64,000 nt of DNA from Paragorgia papillata. Lineage: Eukaryota > Cnidaria > Anthozoa > Scleralcyonacea > Coralliidae. The DNA lies in NCBI GenBank assembly GCA_035771165.1, contig JAWNZC010000407.1, positions 1 to 64,000 of the forward strand, in the 5' to 3' direction. Numbering within the stretch: the first letter of the stretch is position 1; each line of letters opens with the position of its first letter. The position numbers and the translations under genes were made by a program. The notes beneath the pieces are model-generated. The model saw only the letters and a list, made by a program, of their open reading frames with translations. It ran no database searches and had not been told where the DNA came from. This document shows positions 32,131-46,733 of the stretch, piece after piece.

Positions 32131-33822
32131 TTATGTATGAATATTCTGACCGTATCTTTGTGCTGGCCTTCTATCTCTTTCTGGGTATCTTCTTTCTGGT
32201 ACCAGTTCATCATCACTAGAATTGTTCATTTCATTCGAAGCTTTATTGTCACTGAAATAGTCTTCCTCATCATCTGCAGCAGAGCTCATCTCCCTTTCTT
32301 GTTGGGGTGCTACTTTCTTATAGAATGAAATGTTTCTTGTGATATAATGTCCTGGACGAGATGCTGTGATCATTGTTCCATTTATACTAGTGACACGATA
32401 GGGATTTGGACCAAATCTGGTTGACAATTTGTTCTGCTTTTTTTTTTGTACCAGTACTGTATCCCCAATCTGAATTTCCATTTCTTTTGCATTGGCCAAC
32501 TTGTCTGCATTTTCTTTCATCTTCTTTTTAGCTTTCCTATCATTTTCACGAACTTGCTGATCAACCACAGTTTCATTCTTGTTGAGTTTGCTTGGCAATT
32601 TTGTGCTAATTTCACGATTGAACAGAAGCTCGGCAGGTGAGAACTTTGTCGTAGTGTGCGGTGTAGCTCTATAATTCAGCAGGAAGCGATAGAGTTCCTT
32701 CTTCCAATTTTTTCTTTCAGCATGAGCTGCACGAATGGCTTTTCCCATCGGTTTCATGAAGTTTTCAGCCTCTGAGTTTGCTTGTGGCCATAAGGGTGTT
32801 ATACGTTGATGTTTGATGCCATTTTCACTCATAAATCGTTTAATTTCATCACTGGTAAAGGGAGGTCCGTTGTCACTTTTGATTATGTTTGGTATCCCAT
32901 GGGTTGAGAAGATTCTTTCTAGTTTGGAGATTGTTGTTGTGGCGGATGTTGATGAGACGATTTCTACCTCAGAAAACCGCGAGTAAGCATCAATGGCTAC
33001 TAGAATATATTCTCCAGTTGGGAAAGGTCCAGAAAAGTCTAAATGGACTGTATGCCATGGTTCTGGTGGAAGTTGGTTCATCTTTAATGGTGCAGGTGGA
33101 TTTGTTGTACTGTTGGCTTGGCATGGTAAACAATCACTGATCATTGCTTTGACATCTTTATCTATTCCAGGGAACCAGATTTTCTCACGAATTAACTGCT
33201 TAGTTTTCACCAGTCCCTGGTGACCTTCATGAGCAATTGATATGGCTCTTTGACGAAGTGAAGTAGGCATAACAATTCGAGCCCCTCGAAGGATTATACT
33301 TGTCTCTTCATTGATGGCTAGTTCGTCACGAATCCTTGCAAATAGCTTTAGTTCGTTAATATCTGCTCCTTCTACTTCCGGTGTAGCTTTTATTGAATTC
33401 CACGATTTCTGGCGAATAATTTTGGCGAGTTGCTGTAGCGTTTTATCGGTTTTGGTGGCTTCTTGTATTTCTTGTAAGGTCATTGCTTTCGGAACTGCGT
33501 GCGTCGCGAGGAAGTTTACATAGTTCTCCGCCGAAATTTCATGCTTGTTTTCTGTTTCTTCACAAGGATGACGTGATAGGAAATCAGACGGGTTATCATT
33601 CCCTTTCATGTAAACAATGTCAAAGTTGAAGTCCTGAATTCTTAAGTTCCAGCGTTCAATACGGGCAGGCGGTTTGGACTTCGGATTTCCCAAGATCATT
33701 TCAACAGGCTTGCAATCGGTGCGCAATGTAAACTTCCCTCCATATAGATAGACATGTAGCCTTTCCATAGCCCAAACAATGACCAGTGCCTCGCGTTCGG
33801 TTTGCGAGTATTTTTTTTCCGC
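32131..33822 (-). pseudogene. Ty3/Gypsy pol: RNase H (partial) and integrase
   Basis: About 560 open codons without a stop. The RNase H C-terminal half starts at AEKKYSQTEREALVIVWAME with TLRTDCKPVEMIL. Next comes the integrase zinc-binding domain (HEGHQGLVKTKQL ... ISDCLPCQ, H-x3-H/C-x2-C), and the DDE core: D1 in HLDFSGPFPTGEYILVAID, D2 in IKSDNGPPFTS, E in LWPQANSEAENFM. A basic C-terminal domain (GDTVLVQKKKQNKLSTRFGP) and an acidic tail follow. RT, protease and gag are absent because the array cuts the gene. The coding sequence that is left is intact, which suggests a fairly recent truncation. Confidence 0.9.
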
Positions 33823-35660
33823 TCGTGTCCTGAACACAGATTCTCCATTGTATACAATAAAACTAAACTAGTAAATTTGTTATCTCAGGGTGCCTACAGT
33901 ATGTTCATGTGTAAGGTAAACATATTATATTGCAATGACAACAATCTGGCTCGTGTCCTGATGTTTCGTCTGAATGCACACAGATTGTCCATTGTATACA
34001 ATAAAACTAAACTAGTAAATTTGTTATCTCAGGGTGCCTACAGTATGTTCATGTGTAAGGTAAACATATTATATTGCAATGACAACAATCTGGCTTGTGT
34101 CCTGATGTTTCATCTGAATGCACACAGATTGTCCATTGTATACAATAAAACTATAGTAATAAATTTGTTATCTCAGGATGCCTACAGTATGCTCATGTGT
34201 AAGGTAAACATATAATATTGCAATGACAACAATCTGGCTCGTGTCCTGATGTTTCATCTGAATGCACACAGATTGTCCATTGTATACAATAAAACTAAAC
34301 TAGTAAATTTGTTATATCAGGGTGCCTACAGTATGTTCATGTGTAATGTAAACATATTATATTGTAATGACAACAATCTGGCTCGTGTCCTGAACACAGA
34401 TTGTCCATTGTATACAATAAAACTAAACTAGTAAATTTGTTATATCAGGGTGCCTACAGTAGGTTCATGTGTAAGGTAAACATATTATATTGCAATGACA
34501 ACAATCTGGCTCGTGTCCTGATGTTTCGTCTGAATGCACACAGATTGTCCATTGTATACAATAAAACTAAACTAGTAAATTTGTTATCTCAGGGTGCCTA
34601 CAGTATGTTCATGTGTAAGGTAAACATATTATATTGCAATGACAACAATCTGGCTCGTGTCCTGATGTTTCATCTGAATGCACACAGATTGTCCATTGTA
34701 TACAATAAAACTAAAGTAATAAATTTGTTATCTCAGGATGCCTACAGTATGCTCATGTGTAAGGTAAACATAAAATATTGCAATGACAACAATCTGGCTC
34801 GTGTCCTGATGTTTCATCTGAATGCACACAGATTGTCCATTGTATACAATAAAACTAAACTAGTAAATTTGTTATATCAGGGTGCCTACAGTATGTTCAT
34901 GTGTAAGGTAAACATATTATATTGCAATGACAACAATCTGGCTCGTGTCCTGATGTTTCATCTGAATGCACACAGATAATTGTCCATTGTATACAATAAA
35001 ACTAAACTAGTAAATTTGTTATCTCAGGGTGCCTACAGTACGTTCATGTGTAATGTAAACATATTAGATTGTAATGACAACAATCTGGCTTGTGTCCTGA
35101 ACACAGATTCTCCATTGTATGCAATAAAACTAAACTAGTAAATTTGTTATCTCAGGCTGCCTACAGTATTGTTCATGTGTAAGGTAAACATAATATTGCA
35201 ATGACAACAATCTGGCTCATGTCCTTATGTTTCATCTGAATGCACACAGATAATTGTCCATTGTATACAATAAAACTAAACTAGTAAATTTGTTATCTCA
35301 GGGTGCCTACAGTATGTTCATGTGTAAGGTAAACATATTATATTGCAATGACAACAATCTGGCTCGTGTCCTGATGTTTCGTCTGAATGAACACAGATTG
35401 TCCATTGTATACAATAAAACTAAACTAGTGAATTTGTTATATCAGGGTGCCTACAGTATGTTCATGTGTAAGGTAAACATATTATATTGCAATGACAACA
35501 ATCTGGCTCATGTCGTGATGTTTCGTCTGAATGCACACATATTGTCCATTGTATACAATAACTAAACTAATAAATTTGTTATCTCAGGCTGCCTACAGTA
35601 TTGTTCATGTGTAAGGTAAACATATAATATTGCAATGACAACAATCTGGCTCGTGTCCTG

Positions 35661-38600
35661 ATGTTTCGTCTGAATGCACACAGATTGTCCATTGTATACA
35701 ATAAAACTAAACTAGTAAATTTGTTATATCAGGGTGCCTACAGTATGTTCATGTGTAATGTAAACATATTATATTGTAATGACAACAATCTGGCTCGTGT
35801 CCTGAACACAGATTGTCCATTGTATACAATAAAACTAAACTAGTAAATTTGTTATATCAGGTTGCCTACAGTATGTTTATGTGTAAGGTAAACATATTAT
35901 ATTGCAATGACAACAATCTGGCTCGTGTCCTGATGTTTCATCTGAATGCACACAGATAATTGTCCATTGTATACAATAAAACTAAACTAGTAAATTTGTT
36001 ATCTCAGGGTGCCTACAGTACGTTCATGTGTAATGTAAACATTATATTGTAATGACAACAATCTGGCTTGTGTCCTGAACACAGATTCTCCATTGTATAC
36101 AATAAAACAAAACTAGTAAATTTGTTATCTCAGGCTGCCTACAGTATTGTTCATGTGTAAGGTAAACATAATATTGCAATGACAACAATCTGGCTCGTGT
36201 CCTGATGTTTCATCTGAGTGCACACAGATAATTGTCCATTGTATACAATAAAACTAAACTAGTAAATTTGTTATCTCAGCGTGCCTACAGTATGTTTATG
36301 CGTAAGGTAAACATATTATATTGCAATGACAACAATCTGGCTCGTGTCCTGATGTTTCATCTGAATGCACACAGATTGTCCATTGTATACAATAACTAAA
36401 CTAATAAATTTGTTATCTCAGGTGCCTACAGTACGTTCATGTGTAATGTAAACATATTATATTGTAATGACAACAATCTGGCTCGTGTCCTGAACACAGA
36501 TTGTCCATTGTATACAATAAAACTAAACTAGTAAATTTGTTATCTCAGGGTGCCTACAGTATGTTCATGTGTAAGGTAAACATATTATATTGCAATGACA
36601 ACAATCTGGCTCGTGTCCTGATGTTTCATCTGAATGAACACAGATAATTGTCCATTGTATACAATAAAACTAAACTAGTAAATTTGTTATCTCAGGGTGC
36701 CTACAGTATGTTTATGTGTAAGGTAAACATATTATATTGCAATGACAACAATCTGGCTCATGTCCTGATGTTTCGTCTGAATGCACACATATTGTCCATT
36801 GTATACAATAACTAAACTAATAAATTTGTTATCTCAGGCTGCCTACAGTATTGTTCATGTGTAAGGTAAACATATAATATTGCAATGACAACAATCTGGC
36901 TCGTGTCCTGAACACAGATTGTCCATTGTATACAATAAAACTAAACTAGTAAATTTGTTATATCAGGGTGCCTACAGTATGTTCATGTGTAAGGTAAACA
37001 TATTATATTGCAATGACAACAATCTGGCTCGTGTCCTGATGTTTCATCTGAATGCACACAGATAATTGTCCATTGTATACAATAAAACTAAACTAGTAAA
37101 TTTGTTATATCAGGGTGCCTACAGTATGTTCATGTGTAAGGTAAACATATTATATTGCAATGACAACAATCTGGCTCATGTCGTGATGTTTCGTCTGAAT
37201 GCACACATATTGTCCATTGTATACAATAACTAAACTAATAAATTTGTTATCTCAGGCTGCCTACAGTATTGTTCATGTGTAAGGTAAACATATAATATTG
37301 CAATGACAACAATCTGGCTCGTGTCCTGATGTTTCGTCTGAATGCACACAGATTGTCCATTGTATACAATAAAACTAAACTAGTAAATTTGTTATATCAG
37401 GGTGCCTACAGTATGTTCATGTGTAATGTAAACATATTATATTGTAATGACAACAATCTGGCTCGTGTCCTGAACACAGATTGTCCATTGTATACAATAA
37501 AACTAAACTAGTAAATTTGTTATATCAGGTTGCCTACAGTATGTTTATGTGTAAGGTAAACATATTATATTGCAATGACAACAATCTGGCTCGTGTCCTG
37601 ATGTTTCATCTGAATGCACACAGATAATTGTCCATTGTATACAATAAAACTAAACTAGTAAATTTGTTATCTCAGGGTGCCTACAGTACGTTCATGTGTA
37701 ATGTAAACATTATATTGTAATGACAACAATCTGGCTTGTGTCCTGAACACAGATTCTCCATTGTATACAATAAAACAAAACTAGTAAATTTGTTATCTCA
37801 GGCTGCCTACAGTATTGTTCATGTGTAAGGTAAACATAATATTGCAATGACAACAATCTGGCTCGTGTCCTGATGTTTCATCTGAGTGCACACAGATAAT
37901 TGTCCATTGTATACAATAAAACTAAACTAGTAAATTTGTTATCTCAGCGTGCCTACAGTATGTTTATGCGTAAGGTAAACATATTATATTGCAATGACAA
38001 CAATCTGGCTCGTGTCCTGATGTTTCATCTGAATGCACACAGATTGTCCATTCTATACAATAACTAAACTAATAAATTTGTTATCTCAGGTGCCTACAGT
38101 ACGTTCATGTGTAATGTAAACATATTATATTGTAATGACAACAATCTGGCTCGTGTCCTGAACACAGATTGTCCATTGTATACAATAAAACTAAACTAGT
38201 AAATTTGTTATCTCAGGGTGCCTACAGTATGTTCATGTGTAAGGTAAACATATTATATTGCAATGACAACAATCTGGCTCGTGTCCTGATGTTTCATCTG
38301 AATGAACACAGATAATTGTCCATTGTATACAATAAAACTAAACTAGTAAATTTGTTATCTCAGGGTGCCTACAGTATGTTTATGTGTAAGGTAAACATAT
38401 TATATTGCAATGACAACAATCTGGCTCATGTCCTGATGTTTCGTCTGAATGCACACATATTGTCCATTGTATACAATAACTAAACTAATAAATTTGTTAT
38501 CTCAGGCTGCCTACAGTATTGTTCATGTGTAAGGTAAACATATAATATTGCAATGACAACAATCTGGCTCGTGTCCTGAACACAGATTGTCCATTGTATA

Positions 38601-40664
38601 CAATAAAACTAAACTAGTAAATTTGTTATATCAGGGTGCCTACAGTATGTTCATGTGTAAGGTAAACATATTATATTGCAATGACAACAATCTGGCTCGT
38701 GTCCTGATGTTTCATCTGAATGCACACAGATAATTGTCCATTGTATACAATAAAACTAAACTAGTAAATTTGTTATATCAGGGTGCCTACAGTATGTTCA
38801 TGTGTAAGGTAAACATATTATATTGCAATGACAACAATCTGGCTCATGTCGTGATGTTTCGTCTGAATGCACACATATTGTCCATTGTATACAATAACTA
38901 AACTAATAAATTTGTTATCTCAGGCTGCCTACAGTATTGTTCATGTGTAAGGTAAACATATAATATTGCAATGAGAACAATCTGGCTCGTGTCCTGATGT
39001 TTCGTCTGAATGCACACAGATTGTCCATTGTATACAATAAAACTAAACTAGTAAATTTGTTATATCAGGGTGCCTACAGTATGTTCATGTGTAATGTAAA
39101 CATATTATATTGTAATGACAACAATCTGGCTCGTGTCCTGAACACAGATTGTCCATTGTATACAATAAAACTAAACTAGTAAATTTGTTATATCAGGTTG
39201 CCTACAGTATGTTTATGTGTAAGGTAAACATATTATATTGCAATGACAACAATCTGGCTCGTGTCCTGATGTTTCATCTGAATGCACACAGATAATTGTC
39301 CATTGTATACAATAAAACTAAACTAGTAAATTTGTTATCTCAGGGTGCCTACAGTACGTTCATGTGTAATGTAAACATTATATTGTAATGACAACAATCT
39401 GGCTTGTGTCCTGAACACAGATTCTCCATTGTATACAATAAAACAAAACTAGTAAATTTGTTATCTCAGGCTGCCTACAGTATTGTTCATGTGTAAGGTA
39501 AACATAATATTGCAATGACAACAATCTGGCTCGTGTCCTGATGTTTCATCTGAGTGCACACAGATAATTGTCCATTGTATACAATAAAACTAAACTAGTA
39601 AATTTGTTATCTCAGCGTGCCTACAGTATGTTTATGCGTAAGGTAAACATATTATATTGCAATGACAACAATCTGGCTCGTGTCCTGATATTTCATCTGA
39701 ATGCACACAGATTGTCCATTGTATACAATAACTAAACTAATAAATTTGTTATCTCAGGTGCCTACAGTACGTTCATGTGTAATGTAAACATATTATATTG
39801 TAATGACAACAATCTGGCTCGTGTCCTGAACACAGATTGTCCATTGTATACAATAAAACTAAACTAGTAAATTTGTTATCTCAGGGTGCCTACAGTATGT
39901 TCATGTGTAAGGTAAACATATCATATTGCAATGACAACAATCTGGCTCGTGTCCTGATGTTTCATCTGAATGAACACAGATAATTGTCCATTGTATACAA
40001 TAAAACTAAACTAGTAAATTTGTTATCTCAGGGTGCCTACAGTATGTTTATGTGTAAGGTAAACATATTATATTGCAATGACAACAATCTGGCTCATGTC
40101 CTGATGTTTCGTCTGAATGCACACATATTGTCCATTGTATACAATAAACTAAACTAATAAATTTGTTATCTCAGGCTGCCTACAGTATTGTTCATGTGTA
40201 AGGTAAACATATAATATTGCAATGACAACAATCTGGCTCGTGTCCTGAACACAGATTGTCCATTGTATACAATAAAACTAAACTAGTAAATTTGTTATAT
40301 CAGGGTGCCTACAGTATGTTCATGTGTAAGGTAAACATATTATATTGCAATGACAACAATCTGGCTCGTGTCCTGATGTTTCATCTGAATGCACACAGAT
40401 AATTGTCCATTGTATACAATAAAACTAAACTAGTAAATTTGTTATCTCAGGGTGCCTACAGTACGTTCATGTGTAATGTAAACATATTATATTGTAATGA
40501 CAACAATCTGGCTTGTGTCCTGAACACAGATTCTCCATTGTATACAATAAAACAAAACTAGTAAATTTGTTATCTCAGGCTGCCTACAGTATTGTTCATG
40601 TGTAAGGTAAACATAATATTGCAATGACAACAATCTGGCTCGTGTCCTGATGTTTCGTCTGAAT
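35661..40664. repeat. higher-order repeat with 1,668-bp period
   Basis: The same variant succession recurs at 35661, 37329 and 38997, exactly 1,668 bp apart (about 12 monomers), with few base differences between copies. The same spacing returns between 45066 and 46734. Confidence 0.85.
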
Positions 40665-43600
40665 GCACACATATTGTCCATTGTATACAATAACTAAACT
40701 AATAAATTTGTTATCTCAGGCTGCCTACAGTATTGTTCATGTGTAAGGTAAACATATAATATTGCAATGACAACAATCTGGCTCGTGTCCTGAACACAGA
40801 TTGTCCATTGTATACAATAAAACTAAACTAGTAAATTTGTTATATCAGGGTGCCTACAGTATGTTCATGTGTAAGGTAAACATATTATATTGCAATGACA
40901 ACAATCTGGCTCGTGTCCTGATGTTTCATCTGAATGCACACAGATAATTGTCCATTGTATACAATAAAACTAAACTAGTAAATTTGTTATCTCAGGGTGC
41001 CTACAGTACGTTCATGTGTAATGTAAACATATTATATTGTAATGACAACAATCTGGCTTGTGTCCTGAACACAGATTCTCCATTGTATACAATAAAACAA
41101 AACTAGTAAATTTGTTATCTCAGGCTGCCTACAGTATTGTTCATGTGTAAGGTAAACATAATATTGCAATGACAACAATCTGGCTCGTGTCCTGATGTTT
41201 CGTCTGAATGCACACATATTGTCCATTGTATACAATAACTAAACTAATAAACTTGTTATCTCAGGCTGCCTACAGTATTGTTCATGTGTAAGGTAAACAT
41301 ATAATATTGCAATGACAACAATCTGGCTCGTGTCCTGAACACAGATTGTCCATTGTATACAATAAAACTAAACTAGTAAATTTGTTATATCAGGGTGCCT
41401 ACAGTATGTTCATGTGTAAGGTAAACATATTATATTGCAATGACAACAATCTGGCTCGTGTCCTGATGTTTCATCTGAATGCACACAGATAATTGTCCAT
41501 TGTATACAATAAAACTAAACTAGTAAATTTGTTATCTCAGGGTGCCTACAGTACGTTCATGTGTAATGTAAACATATTATATTGTAATGACAACAATCTG
41601 GCTTGTGTCCTGAACACAGATTCTCCATTGTATACAATAAAACAAAACTAGTAAATTTGTTATCTCAGGCTGCCTACAGTATTGTTCATGTGTAAGGTAA
41701 ACATAATATTGCAATGACAACAATCTGGCTCGTGTCCTGATGTTTCATCTGAATGCACACAGATAATTGTCCATTGTATACAATAAAACTAAACTAGTAA
41801 ATTTGTTATCTCAGCGTGCCTACAGTATGTTTATGCGTAAGGTAAACATATTATATTGCAATGACAACAATCTGGCTCGTGTCCTGATGTTTCATCTGAA
41901 TGCACACAGATTGTCCATTGTATACAATAACTAAACTAATAAATTTGTTATCTCAGGCTGCCTACAGTATTGTTCATGTGTAAGGTAAACATATAATATT
42001 GCAATGACAACAATCTGGCTCGTGTCCTGATGTTTCGTCTGAATGCACACAGATTGTCCATTGTATACAATAAAACTAAACTAGTAAATTTGTTATATCA
42101 GGGTGCCTACAGTATGTTCATGTGTAATGTAAACATATTATATTGTAATGACAACAATCTGGCTCGTGTCCTGAACACAGATTGTCCATTGTATACAATA
42201 AAACTAAACTAGTAAATTTGTTATATCAGGTTGCCTACAGTATGTTTATGTGTAAGGTAAACATATTATATTGCAATGACAACAATCTGGCTCGTGTCCT
42301 GATGTTTCATCTGAATGCACACAGATAATTGTCCATTGTATACAATAAAACTAAACTAGTAAATTTGTTATCTCAGGGTGCCTACAGTACGTTCATGTGT
42401 AATGTAAACATTATATTGTAATGACAACAATCTGGCTTGTGTCCTGAACACAGATTCTCCATTGTATACAATAAAACAAAACTAGTAAATTTGTTATCTC
42501 AGGCTGCCTACAGTATTGTTCATGTGTAAGGTAAACATAATATTGCAATGACAACAATCTGGCTCGTGTCCTGATGTTTCATCTGAGTGCACACAGATAA
42601 TTGTCCATTGTATACAATAAAACTAAACTAGTAAATTTGTTATCTCAGCGTGCCTACAGTATGTTTATGCGTAAGGTAAACATATTATATTGCAATGACA
42701 ACAATCTGGCTCGTGTGCTGATGTTTCATCTGAATGCACACAGATTGTCCATTGTATACAATAACTAAACTAATAAATTTGTTATCTCAGGTGCCTACAG
42801 TACGTTCATGTGTAATGTAAACATATTATATTGTAATGACAACAATCTGGCTCGTGTCCTGAACACAGATTGTCCATTGTATACAATAAAACTAAACTAG
42901 TAAATTTGTTATCTCAGGGTGCCTACAGTATGTTCATGTGTAAGGTAAACATATCATATTGCAATGACAACAATCTGGCTCGTGTCCTGATGTTTCATCT
43001 GAATGAACACAGATAATTGTCCATTGTATACAATAAAACTAAACTAGTAAATTTGTTATCTCAGGGTGCCTACAGTATGTTTATGTGTAAGGTAAACATA
43101 TTATATTGCAATGACAACAATCTGGCTCATGTCCTGATGTTTCGTCTGAATGCACACATATTGTCCATTGTATACAATAACTAAACTAATAAATTTGTTA
43201 TCTCAGGCTGCCTACAGTATTGTTCATGTGTAAGGTAAACATATAATATTGCAATGACAACAATCTGGCTCGTGTCCTGAACACAGATTGTCCATTGTAT
43301 ACAATAAAACTAAACTAGTAAATTTGTTATATCAGGGTGCCTACAGTATGTTCATGTGTAAGGTAAACATATTATATTGCAATGACAACAATCTGGCTCG
43401 TGTCCTGATGTTTCATCTGAATGCACACAGATAATTGTCCATTGTATACAATAAAACTAAACTAGTAAATTTGTTATCTCAGGGTGCCTACAGTACGTTC
43501 ATGTGTAATGTAAACATATTATATTGTAATGACAACAATCTGGCTTGTGTCCTGAACACAGATTCTCCATTGTATACAATAAAACAAAACTAGTAAATTT

Positions 43601-46600
43601 GTTATCTCAGGCTGCCTACAGTATTGTTCATGTGTAAGGTAAACATAATATTGCAATGACAACAATCTGGCTCGTGTCCTGATGTTTCGTCTGAATGCAC
43701 ACATATTGTCCATTGTATACAATAACTAAACTAATAAATTTGTTATCTCAGGCTGCCTACAGTATTGTTCATGTGTAAGGTAAACATATAATATTGCAAT
43801 GACAACAATCTGGCTCGTGTCCTGAACACAGATTGTCCATTGTATACAATAAAACTAAACTAGTAAATTTGTTATATCAGGGTGCCTACAGTATGTTCAT
43901 GTGTAAGGTAAACATATTATATTGCAATGACAACAATCTGGCTCGTGTCCTGATGTTTCATCTGAATGCACACAGATAATTGTCCATTGTATACAATAAA
44001 ACTAAACTAGTAAATTTGTTATCTCAGGGTGCCTACAGTACGTTCATGTGTAATGTAAACATATTATATTGTAATGACAACAATCTGGCTTGTGTCCTGA
44101 ACACAGATTCTCCATTGTATACAATAAAACAAAACTAGTAAATTTGTTATCTCAGGCTGCCTACAGTATTGTTCATGTGTAAGGTAAACATAATATTGCA
44201 ATGACAACAATCTGGCTCGTGTCCTGATGTTTCGTCTGAATGCACACAGATTGTCCATTGTATACAATAAAACTAAACTAATAAACTTGTTATCTCAGGC
44301 TGCCTACAGTATTGTTCATGTGTAAGGTAAACATATAATATTGCAATGACAACAATCTGGCTCGTGTCCTGAACACAGATTGTCCATTGTATACAATAAA
44401 ACTAAACTAGTAAATTTGTTATATCAGGGTGCCTACAGTATGTTCATGTGTAAGGTAAACATATTATATTGCAATGACAACAATCTGGCTCGTGTCCTGA
44501 TGTTTCATCTGAATGCACACAGATAATTGTCCATTGTATACAATAAAACTAAACTAGTAAATTTGTTATCTCAGGGTGCCTACAGTACGTTCATGTGTAA
44601 TGTAAACATATTATATTGTAATGACAACAATCTGGCTTGTGTCCTGAACACAGATTCTCCATTGTATACAATAAAACAAAACTAGTAAATTTGTTATCTC
44701 AGGCTGCCTACAGTATTGTTCATGTGTAAGGTAAACATAATATTGCAATGACAACAATCTGGCTCGTGTCCTGATGTTTCATCTGAATGCACACAGATAA
44801 TTGTCCATTGTATACAATAAAACTAAACTAGTAAATTTGTTATCTCAGCGTGCCTACAGTATGTTTATGTGTAAGGTAAACATATTATATTGCAATGACA
44901 ACAATCTGGCTCGTGTCCTGATGTTTCATCTGAATGCACACAGATTGTCCATTGTATACAATAACTAAACTAATATAAATTTGTTATCTCAGGCTGCCTA
45001 CAGTATTGTTCATGTGTAAGGTAAACATATAATATTGCAATGACAACAATCTGGCTCGTGTCCTGATGTTTCGTCTGAATGCACACAGATTGTCCATTGT
45101 ATACAATAAAACTAAACTAGTAAATTTGTTATATCAGGGTGCCTACAGTATGTTCATGTGTAATGTAAACATATTATATTGTAATGACAACAATCTGGCT
45201 CGTGTCCTGAACACAGATTGTCCATTGTATACAATAAAACTAAACTAGTAAATTTGTTATATCAGGTTGCCTACAGTATGTTTATGTGTAAGGTAAACAT
45301 ATTATATTGCAATGACAACAATCTGGCTCGTGTCCTGATGTTTCATCTGAATGCACACAGATAATTGTCCATTGTATACAATAAAACTAAACTAGTAAAT
45401 TTGTTATCTCAGGGTGCCTACAGTACGTTCATGTGTAATGTAAACATTATATTGTAATGACAACAATCTGGCTTGTGTCCTGAACACAGATTCTCCATTG
45501 TATACAATAAAACAAAACTAGTAAATTTGTTATCTCAGGCTGCCTACAGTATTGTTCATGTGTAAGGTAAACATAATATTGCAATGACAACAATCTGGCT
45601 CGTGTCCTGATGTTTCATCTGAATGCACACAGATAATTGTCCATTGTATACAATAAAACTAAACTAGTAAATTTGTTATCTCAGCGTGCCTACAGTATGT
45701 TTATGCGTAAGGTAAACATATTATATTGCAATGACAACAATCTGGCTCGTGTGCTGATGTTTCATCTGAATGCACACAGATTGTCCATTGTATACAATAA
45801 CTAAACTAATAAATTTGTTATCTCAGGTGCCTACAGTACGTTCATGTGTAATGTAAACATATTATATTGTAATGACAACAATCTGGCTCGTGTCCTGAAC
45901 ACAGATTGTCCATTGTATACAATAAAACTAAACTAGTAAATTTGTTATCTCAGGGTGCCTACAGTATGTTCATGTGTAAGGTAAACATATTATATTGCAA
46001 TGACAACAATCTGGCTCGTGTCCTGATGTTTCATCTGAATGAACACAGATAATTGTCCATTGTATACAATAAAACTAAACTAGTAAATTTGTTATCTCAG
46101 GGTGCCTACAGTATGTTTATGTGTAAGGTAAACATATTATATTGCAATGACAACAATCTGGCTCATGTCCTGATGTTTCGTCTGAATGCACACATATTGT
46201 CCATTGTATACAATAACTAAACTAATAAATTTGTTATCTCAGGCTGCCTACAGTATTGTTCATGTGTAAGGTAAACATATAATATTGCAATGACAACAAT
46301 CTGGCTCGTGTCCTGAACACAGATTGTCCATTGTATACAATAAAACTAAACTAGTAAATTTGTTATATCAGGGTGCCTACAGTATCTTCATGTGTAAGGT
46401 AAACATATTATATTGCAATGACAACAATCTGGCTCGTGTCCTGATGTTTCATCTGAATGCACACAGATAATTGTCCATTGTATACAATAAAACTAAACTA
46501 GTAAATTTGTTATATCAGGGTGCCTACAGTATGTTCATGTGTAAGGTAAACATATTATATTGCAATGACAACAATCTGGCTCATGTCGTGATGTTTCGTC

Positions 46601-46733
46601 TGAATGCACACATATTGTCCATTGTATACAATAACTAAACTAATAAATTTGTTATCTCAGGCTGCCTACAGTATTGTTCATGTGTAAGGTAAACATATAA
46701 TATTGCAATGACAACAATCTGGCTCGTGTCCTG
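40487..46733. repeat. expanded higher-order repeat, about 3,035-bp period with inner 545-bp duplication
   Basis: Corresponding positions 38997, 42030 and 45066 are 3,033 and 3,036 bp apart. Inside each, a four-monomer block is doubled at 545-bp spacing (40487/41032 and 43519/44064). This looks like a local amplification of part of the 1,668-bp unit, followed by duplication of the enlarged unit. Confidence 0.8.

Larger units (their letters stand above)
31894..33822 (-). mobile_element. Ty3/Gypsy retrotransposon, 3' part only
   Basis: 3' half of pol, polypurine tract and partial LTR. The 5' side is replaced by the satellite array at 33821, with the bases gctcgtgtcc belonging to the satellite. 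Confidence 0.85.

Noticed and set aside
33940..34000. CTGATGTTTCGTCTGAAT in the satellite monomer as a possible hammerhead core
   Set aside because: The core would need CTGANGA and GAAA; the satellite has CTGATGT and GAAT, and no stem III plus cleavage site follows.
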